Shown here: piece by piece, positions 31,487-39,807 of the stretch
Position numbering within the stretch: position 1 is the stretch's first letter
Layout of the letters: each line of letters opens with the position of its first letter
Origin: Chitinophagaceae bacterium
Lineage (GTDB): Bacteria; Bacteroidota; Bacteroidia; Chitinophagales; Chitinophagaceae
DNA length: 64,000 nucleotides
Assembly (NCBI GenBank): GCA_016720565.1
Contig: JADKKJ010000012.1
Coordinates: 434,001 to 498,000, forward strand
Reading direction: 5' to 3'
Program-made: the position numbers and the translations under genes
Notes under the pieces: generated by a model
Seen by the model: the letters and a program-made list of their open reading frames with translations, nothing else
The model's database searches: none
Told to the model about the DNA's origin: nothing

Positions 31487-32983
31487 TTAATTCCATGTGA
31501 ATTTTACATCATCAACTCCCGTGGAAGGGCGGTTACCACTTCCAGATGTTGAAGAAACAGTTACGATCCTTATCCAAATGGGTTGACTGACATTATTCAG
31601 GGCTGTTCCAAAATTCACGGTAACGGTATTGTTTGCGAAAACCCCAAATTGTGTGGTCAGGGGGGTTGGACTGGTTGTGATCGGAGAAAAAGCCGTAGGG
31701 GCCTGTCCGAATGCATAATCCACTCTCCAGGTCGTGGTCCTTGATAAAGGTGCAGTTACGTCCAGGGATTGCAGTTTGAATTCCATCTGCAGATTGGTCT
31801 TACCTGTGGTGTTCGCCAGTAAGAAGGAGAAGGCCGCACCCGGATCACCAATAGAACCTGTTTGCCTCAAACCCACTGCACGGTTGGTTGCCAGGGCCTG
31901 GTTGGCACTGGTAGTGGCAGAAGTAAGTCCGGTAGCTGATGCAAAATTCTTATAGCCTCCGCTGGTCTGGTTCCAGGCTGTAGCCGCATTGAAATTAGTT
32001 AAGTAGATCGTTCCGTCAAACCCAAGATCTGCCGACGTGGCACCTTCTTTTACATAAACCCCTGCAGGAAGCCCGCTGGTGCCAATGTTATCAAAGTTCA
32101 GCGTAAACGGTGATGTAGTTCCCAGGTTAATCGAACCACCGCCCGAAGCATTGGGGCAACGTGATCCATAAAAACGAACATCGGTCGTATCACGAATAGT
32201 GAACTGTTTGGTTGATCCGAAAAATGAATATACCCCGATGATATCTCCATTTCCCAATGGAACAGACAGGGTGGCGAAATTGGCGTAGTTGCTGGAACGA
32301 ACCGTAATACGGTTGGTAGTAGGATTGCTGCAACCCTGGATGATACGATTACCGGAAGCGGCATCGTCTGCATAATTCTTGCCTAATTCAGTAGTTGCGA
32401 ATTCAAAATTCTGCAGCTTGATCAGGGTACTTACATAACGGTCCTGGATATTGGTTGTCAGTTGCGACACATTCACCACCATTGGTTCCAGGGGCTGGTT
32501 AAGCGCGCCTTTGATCACATGCTTATCCTGGAGATTGACAGCGATCAAGGTAATACCACCCTGGGTGATATATGCAGAATCAACTCCCCCTCCCAACTGA
32601 AGGGTACCATTGTACTGGCCAAGATACAGGCCTTTACATTTTACGAACAACTGCCGGCCAACTGGGTAATTATTAAAAAGGTTACTTCCTGCAAGACGAA
32701 GCAGAATACCACCGGTAGAGTCCTGGATGGCGATCTGCTGGTAAAAGTTGCCGCTGCGATCGTCGCAGGAAACAACACCTGCCAGGATCACATCATCAGA
32801 GATCGCCACAGGGGCGCCACTATTATACCTTGCTTTAAGGTCTTTGATGCTGGTATTGGCCACTATATCCGGAGCGCCAATGGATGGAGGATCAGTGAAC
32901 GTTCTTTTACAGGAAATGATCCCTGCTACCAAAACGGTCATCAGCAGTAACAAGGCTGTTCCTCGGCTGAATATCTTCTGCAT
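31487..32983 (-). CDS. DUF5689 lipoprotein (large)
   Basis: From ATG 32983 this is about 498 residues with a lipoprotein signal (LLLLMTVLVAGIISCKRTF). The N-terminal DUF5689 OB-like region spans about 35-270 and includes AISDDVILAGVVSCDDRSGNF, QIAIQDSTGGILLRL and GDIIGVYSFFGSTKQFTIRD. The second half is a beta-sandwich (FTLNFDNIGTSGLPAGVYVK onward) that resembles a choice-of-anchor or carbohydrate-binding fold. The family is found on Bacteroidota cell surfaces, often beside TonB receptors. It probably binds the ligand delivered to the receptor encoded upstream. A start nine codons earlier is possible. Confidence 0.75.
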   Translation of the reverse strand: MQKIFSRGTALLLLMTVLVAGIISCKRTFTDPPSIGAPDIVANTSIKDLKARYNSGAPVAISDDVILAGVVSCDDRSGNFYQQIAIQDSTGGILLRLAGSNLFNNYPVGRQLFVKCKGLYLGQYNGTLQLGGGVDSAYITQGGITLIAVNLQDKHVIKGALNQPLEPMVVNVSQLTTNIQDRYVSTLIKLQNFEFATTELGKNYADDAASGNRIIQGCSNPTTNRITVRSSNYANFATLSVPLGNGDIIGVYSFFGSTKQFTIRDTTDVRFYGSRCPNASGGGSINLGTTSPFTLNFDNIGTSGLPAGVYVKEGATSADLGFDGTIYLTNFNAATAWNQTSGGYKNFASATGLTSATTSANQALATNRAVGLRQTGSIGDPGAAFSFLLANTTGKTNLQMEFKLQSLDVTAPLSRTTTWRVDYAFGQAPTAFSPITTSPTPLTTQFGVFANNTVTVNFGTALNNVSQPIWIRIVTVSSTSGSGNRPSTGVDDVKFTWN

Positions 32984-33016
32984 ATAATTGATGTTTGAAG
33001 GGGTCTGCATAAAATA

Positions 33017-33739
33017 TTATTGGAGATCAGCAGCTGTACGGATGCCGATCTGTGTAGTTGTGTTGAATATGTTTACATAACCAGTGATCGATCTGGCGCT
33101 GGTATTCACCGATATGCCAGAAACCACCCTTACGAACATCTGGATAGTACCGGAGGCATCTGTTACATTATAAGTAACCCCGGTTGAATTGGAAGAAGCC
33201 TGGGTGATCGAGGTTAAATTGTTCACAGTGACCATCGTTGAAGACCAGTTTGTACGATTTGTGATGATCTCACCAATCGTGGTTACCCTTGGAGTAATGG
33301 CAATGGTCCCGCTTTTAAGGATCACCTTGGTTTGGGGAACATTTCTCAATTCAAGATCGCCGTTATAGAGGGAGAAGATACCTGCACCTGCCGCATCTAT
33401 TTCCAGGATACTTCCCATAGGATATGCAGGCGAACCAAAAGCAGTATAAAGTAAAAGTCCGCCGCCATTCTCATCCTGCAAACGAACATTGCCGCTTGCT
33501 TCATTGGCGCTGTTAGATACCACCACACCCAAAACTTTTTTGGTACCGGCAGGAATAGAGAAATCGCCGGAACCAGGATAAAGTGCCTTCAGCTCTGTGA
33601 AGGACATATAAGTTCCCGGAGGAGCGGGAATATAAGGATCCGGTCCTTCGGGACCGATCGGTTGCTTATCGCAGGAAACGAACAACACAGACAATACCAG
33701 TATTGCCCAGGTCCGGATCGAAAATTTAGTTTTATTCAT
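33017..33739 (-). CDS. DUF5689 lipoprotein (small)
   Basis: From ATG 33739 this is about 240 residues with a lipoprotein signal (ILVLSVLFVSCDKQPIG) and a Pro-rich spacer. A DUF5689 region then covers most of the protein: MSFTELKALYPG, KKVLGVVVSNSANEASGNVRL, GGGLLLYTAF and the terminal GYVNIFNTTTQIGIRTAADLQ. It lies 33 nt after the TonB receptor gene and 33 nt before the larger DUF5689 gene, all on the minus strand. The pair resembles surface binding lipoproteins partnering a receptor, by analogy with SusD-type systems. The analogy is inference. Confidence 0.75.
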   Translation of the reverse strand: MNKTKFSIRTWAILVLSVLFVSCDKQPIGPEGPDPYIPAPPGTYMSFTELKALYPGSGDFSIPAGTKKVLGVVVSNSANEASGNVRLQDENGGGLLLYTAFGSPAYPMGSILEIDAAGAGIFSLYNGDLELRNVPQTKVILKSGTIAITPRVTTIGEIITNRTNWSSTMVTVNNLTSITQASSNSTGVTYNVTDASGTIQMFVRVVSGISVNTSARSITGYVNIFNTTTQIGIRTAADLQ

Positions 33740-33772
33740 GAGTTGCATATAAAGAGTTTGTGGCGTTTATTA

Positions 33773-36370
33773 TTAGAAGCGAAGTGTGGCGCTTGCGAAG
33801 AAGTTAACTCCATAAGCATAGAACAGGCGCGGAGGGAATTTTCCTACCGTGATCGGGTCGGCTGATACCAGCTGTGCATCATAACGAAGCTGCTCATATC
33901 CACCGGTCACAATATTCTGCTTGTTCATCAGGTTGTTCACTCCTACGTTAAAGACCAGGAACGTAGGTTTATGGTTCACTTCAAAATCCTTTGGCAGTTT
34001 CCATGAATAGCCACCAAAGAAATCGATGGTATAATTCGCATCAAATTTTGTCTGGTCAAAAACGCTGTGATATTCGGGTGATGTTTTATCTGCGATGAGG
34101 TATTTCAAGGCATCATAGGTGCGGCGAATAGGGTTCATGCTGAGATAAGACTGGTCGAAATAATTTCCGGTAAGGGAAACGAACCAGAATTTGGGAGAAC
34201 GATAGGTAACTCCCAGGCTATAGGCTTCCTGCGGTGTGGAAGGAACCCGGAAGTTCTCCATATACACCAGTTGTTGCGCCAGCACAGAAGCATTGTTGTC
34301 AACCGTAACTATCGCTGTTTGTTTGCTGGTATAATAATACCGGCCAAGAGCGGCAGCTGCATTCAAGGTAATGGTAGGTGTCAGTTTTGCTTCCACTCCT
34401 ATTTCGCCACCGAAATGGAGTTTATCAATACCGCTGAGGGAATAGTTCACGAAATTCTGGAACGCGTCATGATAGAAGGTGATCACATCCATTCCGTCGG
34501 TGAACTCAGTATAATACCCACCAATACGAACTTTTAATTTTGGTGCATTCAGTACATAAGCGCCTTCAGCGGTTTTGATGGTCTCGCTTTTTGGATCGTA
34601 TTGCTGGTCGTTCCTGGTACGCGGTGAAATATAAACGTTCTCAAAATAAGGTGCCCTTGTAAGGTAGGAAGCATTCACATAAACATAATTACGACCGTTG
34701 ATCTTATAGGTAACTCCTGCTTTACCACTGTAATTAAAGAAAGAGTTATTGGTTCCTTTTCCATAAGAACGGTCAGGGAAAAGGCCATTCCTTACATTAC
34801 CTGTTCTGAAAAAATCTGTCTGGGAAACCTGGCCTGCCAGGAAAATATCGAAATGATCCAGCTTCATGGCCGCCTGTGCCCAGCCGGATGCGCGGGTGAT
34901 CTGTATATTATAATCATAACCGAATTTATCGCCCTCATGAAGTATGCGGTTAGGATGATCCATATCGAACTGGTTGGCCACATTATCTACCGGGTAATCG
35001 CGTTCTGCAAACTGGTTCACATTCACATAGAATTGTCCTCCCAGCAGATCATTCACTTTTTTGTAATAGTGATTATTCTGGTACTGGTAGGTAAGTCCGG
35101 CAGTAAAATCGATCCTTTCTCCGAATTTGGTATTAATAACGGTATTCGCGTTGATACGCTGTGTATTGATCACCCTTTCTTCGATGATATAGCGTGAACG
35201 AAGACCACTAACATTATTTCCGGCAATGCCATCCGCATTATTAATGGTCATATAGCTGGAGCGATTCACATTATAAAGATTCTGCCAGTTGATCTGGCGG
35301 AGGTTAATATCATTTTTCATATCCTGGTACAACTGGTCTGCCTGTGCGGCATCAGTGGTACTGGCCCAGGTACGTGTATAGCTGGGGAGATAACGGTAAT
35401 AATCAGGACGCGGATCGGCCGCATTATACCAGTCAAGGGCAGTAACACTGCGATTACCAAAGGAATAACCTGCGGCGGTAGTAAGCGTGGTCTTATTATT
35501 CAAACGATAATCATGCGTAAGAATGATCACTGGCTGATTTGTTTTACCTATAGAGGCATTGCGCTTTTTACCATTCTGGTAACCCCAGTTGGGATTATAA
35601 TAATTTGAACCTGCCAGGTCGATCATCTCCTGCACGGAGGCACCCTGCCTTCCATTCTCGGTAGGTGCTCCAAATACCGTGAGTGATAAAAGGTGATTTT
35701 GCCCAATCCTTTTATCAACTGCGGCAAAATAACCCCAGCCATCATAATAGGTACCTGGAACATATCCTTCTCCTGCCCAGCGACGGCTGCCACTGAATGA
35801 GAATGCCCAGCCTTTTTTACTCAGGCCAGTGGAATGCGTGATCATCACGCGGTTATTATAGTTACGGTTGGAAGACGCGTAACTAAAACTGGTCTGCGCC
35901 CTTTGTTTGCTGGCGCGGGAATCTATATTAGTATTACTTCCTATATCTCCATAGGTAAATGTATTATTATGCAGGCCCCAGGATACATCGCGGTTGCGCA
36001 TCACATCGTTCAGTCCGCCCCAGAGTCCGAAAGGAGTAAATCCATTGTCCAGGTTATCCATTGGAATGCCGTTCATATAGGTACTGAACAGGTCATTGTC
36101 GTAACCACGAACCCGAAATCGAACAGCGCTCCAGTTAAAGGAGGCGGCGGAATAAAAAGGATCTCTTCCCGCAGTAAGCAGGGAGGAGATGTTCTGATTG
36201 CCTCCATCTCCGAGATCGTTTTCATCAAGGGAGACCGTAGGGATATTATCCAATACAGCATCTTTCAGATCGGAGATGATAGTGTCTTTTTTGGCGGTGG
36301 AATCCACCTGTGCCATAGCGGCTGTTCCAATGAACAAAGCAGCTATCAACAGCAATTTTGGTTTAAGCAT
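33773..36370 (-). CDS. TonB-dependent receptor
   Basis: This 865-residue outer-membrane receptor starts at ATG 36370 (signal peptide LLLIAALFIGTAAMAQ). The plug domain includes ISSLLTAGRDPFYSAASFNW, FRVRGYDNDLFSTYMNGIP and DVSWGLHNNTFTYGDIGSNT. The remainder is a 22-strand barrel ending in the aromatic FFASATLRF. It lacks the N-terminal carboxypeptidase-like domain common in SusC proteins. It imports an unknown ligand using TonB energy. The neighbouring DUF5689 lipoproteins and the divergently transcribed secreted phosphoesterase suggest nucleic-acid- or phosphate-derived substrates (inference). A TACTTTTG box lies about 20 nt before the start. Confidence 0.88.
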   Translation of the reverse strand: MLKPKLLLIAALFIGTAAMAQVDSTAKKDTIISDLKDAVLDNIPTVSLDENDLGDGGNQNISSLLTAGRDPFYSAASFNWSAVRFRVRGYDNDLFSTYMNGIPMDNLDNGFTPFGLWGGLNDVMRNRDVSWGLHNNTFTYGDIGSNTNIDSRASKQRAQTSFSYASSNRNYNNRVMITHSTGLSKKGWAFSFSGSRRWAGEGYVPGTYYDGWGYFAAVDKRIGQNHLLSLTVFGAPTENGRQGASVQEMIDLAGSNYYNPNWGYQNGKKRNASIGKTNQPVIILTHDYRLNNKTTLTTAAGYSFGNRSVTALDWYNAADPRPDYYRYLPSYTRTWASTTDAAQADQLYQDMKNDINLRQINWQNLYNVNRSSYMTINNADGIAGNNVSGLRSRYIIEERVINTQRINANTVINTKFGERIDFTAGLTYQYQNNHYYKKVNDLLGGQFYVNVNQFAERDYPVDNVANQFDMDHPNRILHEGDKFGYDYNIQITRASGWAQAAMKLDHFDIFLAGQVSQTDFFRTGNVRNGLFPDRSYGKGTNNSFFNYSGKAGVTYKINGRNYVYVNASYLTRAPYFENVYISPRTRNDQQYDPKSETIKTAEGAYVLNAPKLKVRIGGYYTEFTDGMDVITFYHDAFQNFVNYSLSGIDKLHFGGEIGVEAKLTPTITLNAAAALGRYYYTSKQTAIVTVDNNASVLAQQLVYMENFRVPSTPQEAYSLGVTYRSPKFWFVSLTGNYFDQSYLSMNPIRRTYDALKYLIADKTSPEYHSVFDQTKFDANYTIDFFGGYSWKLPKDFEVNHKPTFLVFNVGVNNLMNKQNIVTGGYEQLRYDAQLVSADPITVGKFPPRLFYAYGVNFFASATLRF

Positions 36371-36462
36371 AAATCTTGTTTGAAAGGGCCACAAAAGTAG
36401 GGTTTGGCATTCATTGAATAATTAAAAGATAGACACATCACGGTTTATTAATCTTGCTCACC

Positions 36463-36470
36463 TAATTTTG
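36463..36470 (+). promoter_or_regulatory. candidate -7 box for the secreted phosphoesterase
   Basis: TAATTTTG matches TAnnTTTG and lies 18 nt before the ATG at 36489. It makes the upstream TTG at 36468 an unlikely start. No clear -33 box is present. Confidence 0.45.
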
Positions 36471-36488
36471 CCCCTTACATTTACCTTC

Positions 36489-37547
36489 ATGCGAACAGTC
36501 AGTTTTTTGGTTTTATTTATTCTTTGCCAGTCATTTGCATTCGGCCAGAAAAAAGATTACAGGTCAGCTATTATATCTTTTTATAATCTGGAGAATTTTT
36601 ATGATACGGTAAATAACACCATGGTCAACGATGAAGAATTCCTGCCCAATGGTCCCCGTAATTACAATTCTGCCATTTACCTGGATAAGGTGACCAAACT
36701 GGCCACGGTGGTTTCTGAGATCGGCGTGGAGGTGAATAAAGATGGTCCGGCAATATTGGGTGTGGCAGAGGTAGAAAATGATACTGTGATGAATGACCTG
36801 ATCCATCACAAACTGCTGGAAAAAAGAGGGTACAAGATCGTGCATTATGATTCCAGGGATGTGAGAGGGATAGATGTGGGTTTGATCTATAATCCAAAAT
36901 ATTTTACGGTACTGGCCTCCGATAAATTATTTGTACAGCTTCCCGGTGGCTCAAAAGATTCCTATTTCACCCGTGATATACTTTGGGTGAAAGGAAGCCT
37001 GGATGGAGAGATCATACATATTTATGTGAATCACTGGCCCAGCCGGGTAGGTGGTGAGGTTCGTTCGGCGCCTGCCAGGGCCGCGGCCGCCATGGTTTGT
37101 AAACATCATATGGATAGTATCGCCAAAGCGGATGGCTTTCAAAAAGTGGTGATCATGGGCGACCTGAATGACGACCCGGTCAGCGCAAGCGTAGCCAAAG
37201 TTTTAAATGCCAAAGCGGAAATAGCAGATGTGGTAAAAGGCGGATTATATAATCCCTGGGTGGATCTCTATAAAAAAGGCATCGGCACTTTAGCTTACCA
37301 GGATGCCTGGGGGCTATTTGACCAGATCATGATCTCCGAAGCCTGGCTGAACAAGGAACAAAAAGGATTTTTTCTTTTCCAGCCCCGGATCTTTAACCGG
37401 GAATACCTGGTGGAAAATAAAGGCCGGTATAAAGGCTACCCCATGCGCACCTGGGATGGTAATACCTATCGTGGTGGTTATAGCGACCATTTTCCGACTT
37501 ACCTGATCATGCTAAAACCGGTGGCTAGCGGGAAGAAAGGATTTTGA
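36489..37547 (+). CDS. secreted endonuclease/exonuclease/phosphatase family protein
   Basis: This 352-residue protein has a signal peptide (FLVLFILCQSFAFGQ) and a single EEP domain. The metal-binding Asn and Glu are in SFYNLENFYD and GVAEVEND, the middle His in YVNHWPSR, VIMGDLNDDP supplies Asp-Asn, and the final GGYSDHFPTYL gives the catalytic Asp-His. Such enzymes cleave phosphodiester bonds in DNA, RNA or lipids. It is divergent from the TonB receptor group, supporting a scavenging role. Its TGA stop begins a heptamer array. Confidence 0.85.
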   Translation: MRTVSFLVLFILCQSFAFGQKKDYRSAIISFYNLENFYDTVNNTMVNDEEFLPNGPRNYNSAIYLDKVTKLATVVSEIGVEVNKDGPAILGVAEVENDTVMNDLIHHKLLEKRGYKIVHYDSRDVRGIDVGLIYNPKYFTVLASDKLFVQLPGGSKDSYFTRDILWVKGSLDGEIIHIYVNHWPSRVGGEVRSAPARAAAAMVCKHHMDSIAKADGFQKVVIMGDLNDDPVSASVAKVLNAKAEIADVVKGGLYNPWVDLYKKGIGTLAYQDAWGLFDQIMISEAWLNKEQKGFFLFQPRIFNREYLVENKGRYKGYPMRTWDGNTYRGGYSDHFPTYLIMLKPVASGKKGF

Positions 37548-37639
37548 GGGAGGTTTAGGGTTTAGTTTTAACCTAAGCGCTCATTTTCAAATCCTTAACC
37601 ATATGCTCAAACTCTCAACCTTCAACCCTCAACTCTCAA
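37545..37639. repeat. two facing heptamer arrays
   Basis: A first array (37545-37572: TGAGGGA, GGTTTAG, GGTTTAG, TTTTAAC) starts at the stop codon of the phosphoesterase. A second (37605-37639: GCTCAAA, CTCTCAA, CCTTCAA, CCCTCAA, CTCTCAA) runs in the opposite sense. The two could pair as a long imperfect hairpin and may act as terminator before the ribosomal operon. Confidence 0.65.
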
Positions 37640-37649
37640 CAAAAATTCC

Positions 37650-37657
37650 TATCTTCG
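37650..37657 (+). promoter_or_regulatory. candidate -7 box of the rpsF-rpsR-rplI operon
   Basis: TATCTTCG fits the TAnnTTTG/TTCG variant. It predicts a transcript start near 37663, just before the leader hairpin arm at 37666. The same box precedes guaA. Confidence 0.5.
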
Positions 37658-37663
37658 CCGCCC

Positions 37664-37764
37664 CAAATCTGTCCCGGGATATTACCGGGGTCGGCAGATT
37701 CTTTCCCTCTTAAGGAAAATGAGGGATCGTCCATTGGGTAAACGATTTTATTAAAAACAGTAAC
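37664..37764 (+). promoter_or_regulatory. rpsF: candidate S6:S18 ribosomal protein leader
   Basis: The 5' UTR contains AATCTG (37666-37671) pairing with CAGATT (37695-37700) and enclosing an inner CCCGG/CCGGG stem. A second hairpin is CCCTC (37705-37709) with GAGGG (37721-37725). S6:S18 autoregulatory leaders precede rpsF in many bacteria. I cannot confirm the conserved core by eye. Confidence 0.35.
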
Positions 37765-38121
37765 ATGAACAATTACGAACTGATGGTGATCTTCACTCCG
37801 GTTCTGAGCGACGATGAGTTCAAAGCTGCGCAGAAAAAATATGCGAAGCTTGTCACCGACGAAGGTGGAACTATAGTAGCTGAGAATCCATGGGGATTGA
37901 AATCACTTGCCTACCCTATCCAGAAAAAAACAACTGGATTGTATTGGGTAATGGAGTACACCGCGAAATCTGATTTCAACGAAAAATTGAAGATCCAGAT
38001 GCTGCGTGACGAAGCTGTACTTCGCCAGCTATGCACAAAACTCGATAAATACGCCGTCGAGTACAATGCCAGAAAGAGAAGTGGTGTAAAAACTTCAACT
38101 GAAAAAGTAGTGGAGGCTTAA
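37765..38121 (+). CDS. rpsF: 30S ribosomal protein bS6
   Basis: This 118-residue protein starts NNYELMVIFTPVLSDDEFK, the classic bS6 N terminus. Family landmarks NPWGLKSLAYPIQKKTTGLYWVMEY and LKIQMLRDEAVLRQL follow. It binds bS18 in the platform of the 30S subunit. It leads the rpsF-rpsR-rplI operon, with 4 nt to rpsR, and is preceded by a 100-nt leader with two hairpins that may serve autoregulation. Length is normal. Confidence 0.95.
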   Translation: MNNYELMVIFTPVLSDDEFKAAQKKYAKLVTDEGGTIVAENPWGLKSLAYPIQKKTTGLYWVMEYTAKSDFNEKLKIQMLRDEAVLRQLCTKLDKYAVEYNARKRSGVKTSTEKVVEA

Positions 38122-38125
38122 TACC

Positions 38126-38389
38126 ATGGCAAAGAACGAAATAAAATACCTGACCGCTATTAAAAGCGACAAGCGCGTAAAGAAATTCTGTCGTTTTAAG
38201 AAATACCGCATTCGTTATATCGATTATAAAGATGTGGAGTTTCTTAAAAAATTCCTGAATGAGCAGGGTAAGCTATTGCCCCGCCGTTTATCCGGAAACA
38301 GCCTGAAATATCAGCGCAAGGTTTCTGATGCGGTAAAGAAAGCCCGTCAGATGGCCCTGTTGCCCTATGTAACAGATCTGTTGAAATAA
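38126..38389 (+). CDS. rpsR: 30S ribosomal protein bS18
   Basis: This 87-residue protein contains KFCRFKKYRIRYIDYKDVEF and LPRRLSGNSLKYQRKVSDAVKKARQMALLPY, the highly conserved bS18 core presented here in two pieces. A single Cys remains in the CRFKK motif. It pairs with bS6 in the small subunit platform. It lies 4 nt after rpsF and 77 nt before rplI. Confidence 0.95.
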   Translation: MAKNEIKYLTAIKSDKRVKKFCRFKKYRIRYIDYKDVEFLKKFLNEQGKLLPRRLSGNSLKYQRKVSDAVKKARQMALLPYVTDLLK

Positions 38390-38466
38390 ACTATCTCAAT
38401 TAACCCCTTATTCTAACCGAAAGGGACAGCTTTAAAAAATAGCTGGGTAAGGACAAAAAGTAAAAA

Positions 38467-38913
38467 ATGGAAGTTATTCTGATCCAGGACGTGGATAATC
38501 TCGGCGCCAGGAATGAAGTGGTGAAAGTAAAGAACGGGTATGCCCGTAATTACCTTTTCCCCCGTCAATTGGCTGTAGAGAAAAATAACAGCAACGGCAA
38601 ACAGCTGGAAGAGCGCCTGAAGCAGGTTCGCAAGAAAGAAGAAAAAATGCTTGCTGAGATCAATAATGTAATTGCAAAACTAAAAGAAGGACCATTGAAG
38701 ATCGGTGCAAAAACCGGTACCTCTGGTAAGATCTTCGGTAGTGTAACTGCTTTACAACTTAGCAGGGCCATTCGTGAACAGAGAGGATATGAGATCGACC
38801 GCAGGAAGATCAGTATCGTAGACGATGTGAAAGAACTGGGTGCCTACAAAGCCAATATTGAATTCGGTAATGGTCATAGCACCGAACTGGATTTTGAAGT
38901 GGTGGCTGAGTAA
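38467..38913 (+). CDS. rplI: 50S ribosomal protein bL9
   Basis: This 148-residue protein opens with MEVILIQDVDNLGARNEVVK and GYARNYLFPRQLAV, the bL9 N-terminal domain. A long connecting helix (about 40-75) and a C-terminal domain (LKIGAKTGTSGKIFGSVTALQL onward) follow. bL9 projects from the base of the L1 stalk and supports reading-frame fidelity. It closes the operon and is followed by an intrinsic terminator. Confidence 0.95.
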   Translation: MEVILIQDVDNLGARNEVVKVKNGYARNYLFPRQLAVEKNNSNGKQLEERLKQVRKKEEKMLAEINNVIAKLKEGPLKIGAKTGTSGKIFGSVTALQLSRAIREQRGYEIDRRKISIVDDVKELGAYKANIEFGNGHSTELDFEVVAE

Positions 38914-38931
38914 AAAATTAAATTTCATGGA

Positions 38932-38958
38932 AGTCCCTGTAAATCAGGGACTTTTTTA
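38932..38958 (+). terminator. terminator of the rpsF-rpsR-rplI operon
   Basis: AGTCCCTG (38932-38939) pairs with CAGGGACT (38945-38952) around TAAAT, followed by a T-run. It lies 18 nt after the rplI stop. Confidence 0.88.
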
Positions 38959-39178
38959 TTGCCCATACTATTCATAAATCAATGATAACCAGTCGTTTCT
39001 ACTGCCCCCCAGAGGAAACAGGCAATTATTTGGGGTTTTATCGTGGAAAAAACCTTAATTTGTTATGTCATTTGGTGTTCTTTCAGTTTTTCAAGTCCTG
39101 AACGTTTCTCATGTCCTGTGAATGTTCATCGGTTACTGTTTACTGTTGGCACTTTTATTTTTTTTAAACTTCACAAAC

Positions 39179-39577
39179 ATGAACATTTACGTAGGAAACA
39201 TCAGTTGGAACCTGAAGGATCAGGATCTTTCCAATCTCTTCGCCACTTATGGCGAGGTATCTTCAGCCAAAATCGTGACTGACAAATTCACTAACCGCAG
39301 CAAAGGCTTTGGTTTTGTTGAAATGCCTAATGACGAGCAGGCCCAGGCTGCAATCGCAGCATTGAACGGATCAGACGTTGACGGCAGAAGCATTGTCGTT
39401 AATGAAAGTCGCCCTAAACCGGAAGGTGGTGGAACTGGCGGCGGCGGTGGTTTCAAGAAGAGACCATTCGGCGGTGGCGGCGGCGGCGGTGGCTACAAGA
39501 AAGGTGGCAACGGCGGCGGCGGCGGCGGTTACAACCGTGATCGCGGTGGAAGCGGCGGCTACAACAACGATTATTAA
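39179..39577 (+). CDS. RRM-domain RNA-binding protein with glycine-rich tail
   Basis: From ATG 39179 this is a 132-residue protein. The RRM at residues 1-78 has RNP2 IYVGNI and RNP1 KGFGFVEM. The tail from about residue 82 is Gly-rich with interspersed Lys, Arg, Tyr and Phe, like plant and cyanobacterial glycine-rich RNA-binding proteins and probably disordered. In bacteria such proteins are often cold-induced and bind single-stranded RNA. The 265-nt upstream gap holds only the rplI terminator and an AT-rich leader. An upstream in-frame extension exists, but MNIYVGNISWN is the family start. A GAAA-tetraloop terminator follows. Confidence 0.9.
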   Translation: MNIYVGNISWNLKDQDLSNLFATYGEVSSAKIVTDKFTNRSKGFGFVEMPNDEQAQAAIAALNGSDVDGRSIVVNESRPKPEGGGTGGGGGFKKRPFGGGGGGGGYKKGGNGGGGGGYNRDRGGSGGYNNDY

Positions 39578-39601
39578 TCGTACTGATGTATAAAGCTTTA
39601 A

Positions 39602-39632
39602 AGCCTGGTTCGAAAGAACCGGGCTTTTTTTT
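39602..39632 (+). terminator. GAAA-tetraloop terminator after the RNA-binding protein
   Basis: AGCCTGGTTC and GAACCGGGCT pair with one G-T wobble around a GAAA loop, followed by eight T. Confidence 0.9.
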
Positions 39633-39807
39633 GCTCATTTTTTTATGGCCCTTTCCCCTAAAACATTTCAGGAAAATCCCTTCCATCTCTGTTGGTTTTC
39701 ACCTTGCCCTGCTTTTCTCCCATTTTATTTTTGACCTGTCATTGGCCAAATGATACGGGAACCGCCGAAAACCGGGTTTGAAAAGAGTAGGCAGCTAAAA
39801 TGTGATT

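Noticed and set aside
35834..36400. 188-codon plus-strand ORF inside the TonB receptor gene
   Set aside because: It runs antisense to the conserved plug domain and has a His/Ile-rich composition typical of reversed Bacteroidota genes.
39043..39282. 79-codon ORF across the start of the RRM gene
   Set aside because: It overlaps the RRM gene in another frame and includes its promoter region; the RRM frame has RNP1 and RNP2.
39420..39560. GGC/GGT-rich tract as a possible DNA repeat element
   Set aside because: It is explained by glycine codons of the RNA-binding protein tail.
39595..39630. GGTTCGAAAG-like sequence as a tRNA T-arm
   Set aside because: It forms a terminator hairpin with a GAAA loop; no acceptor stem or anticodon arm is present.
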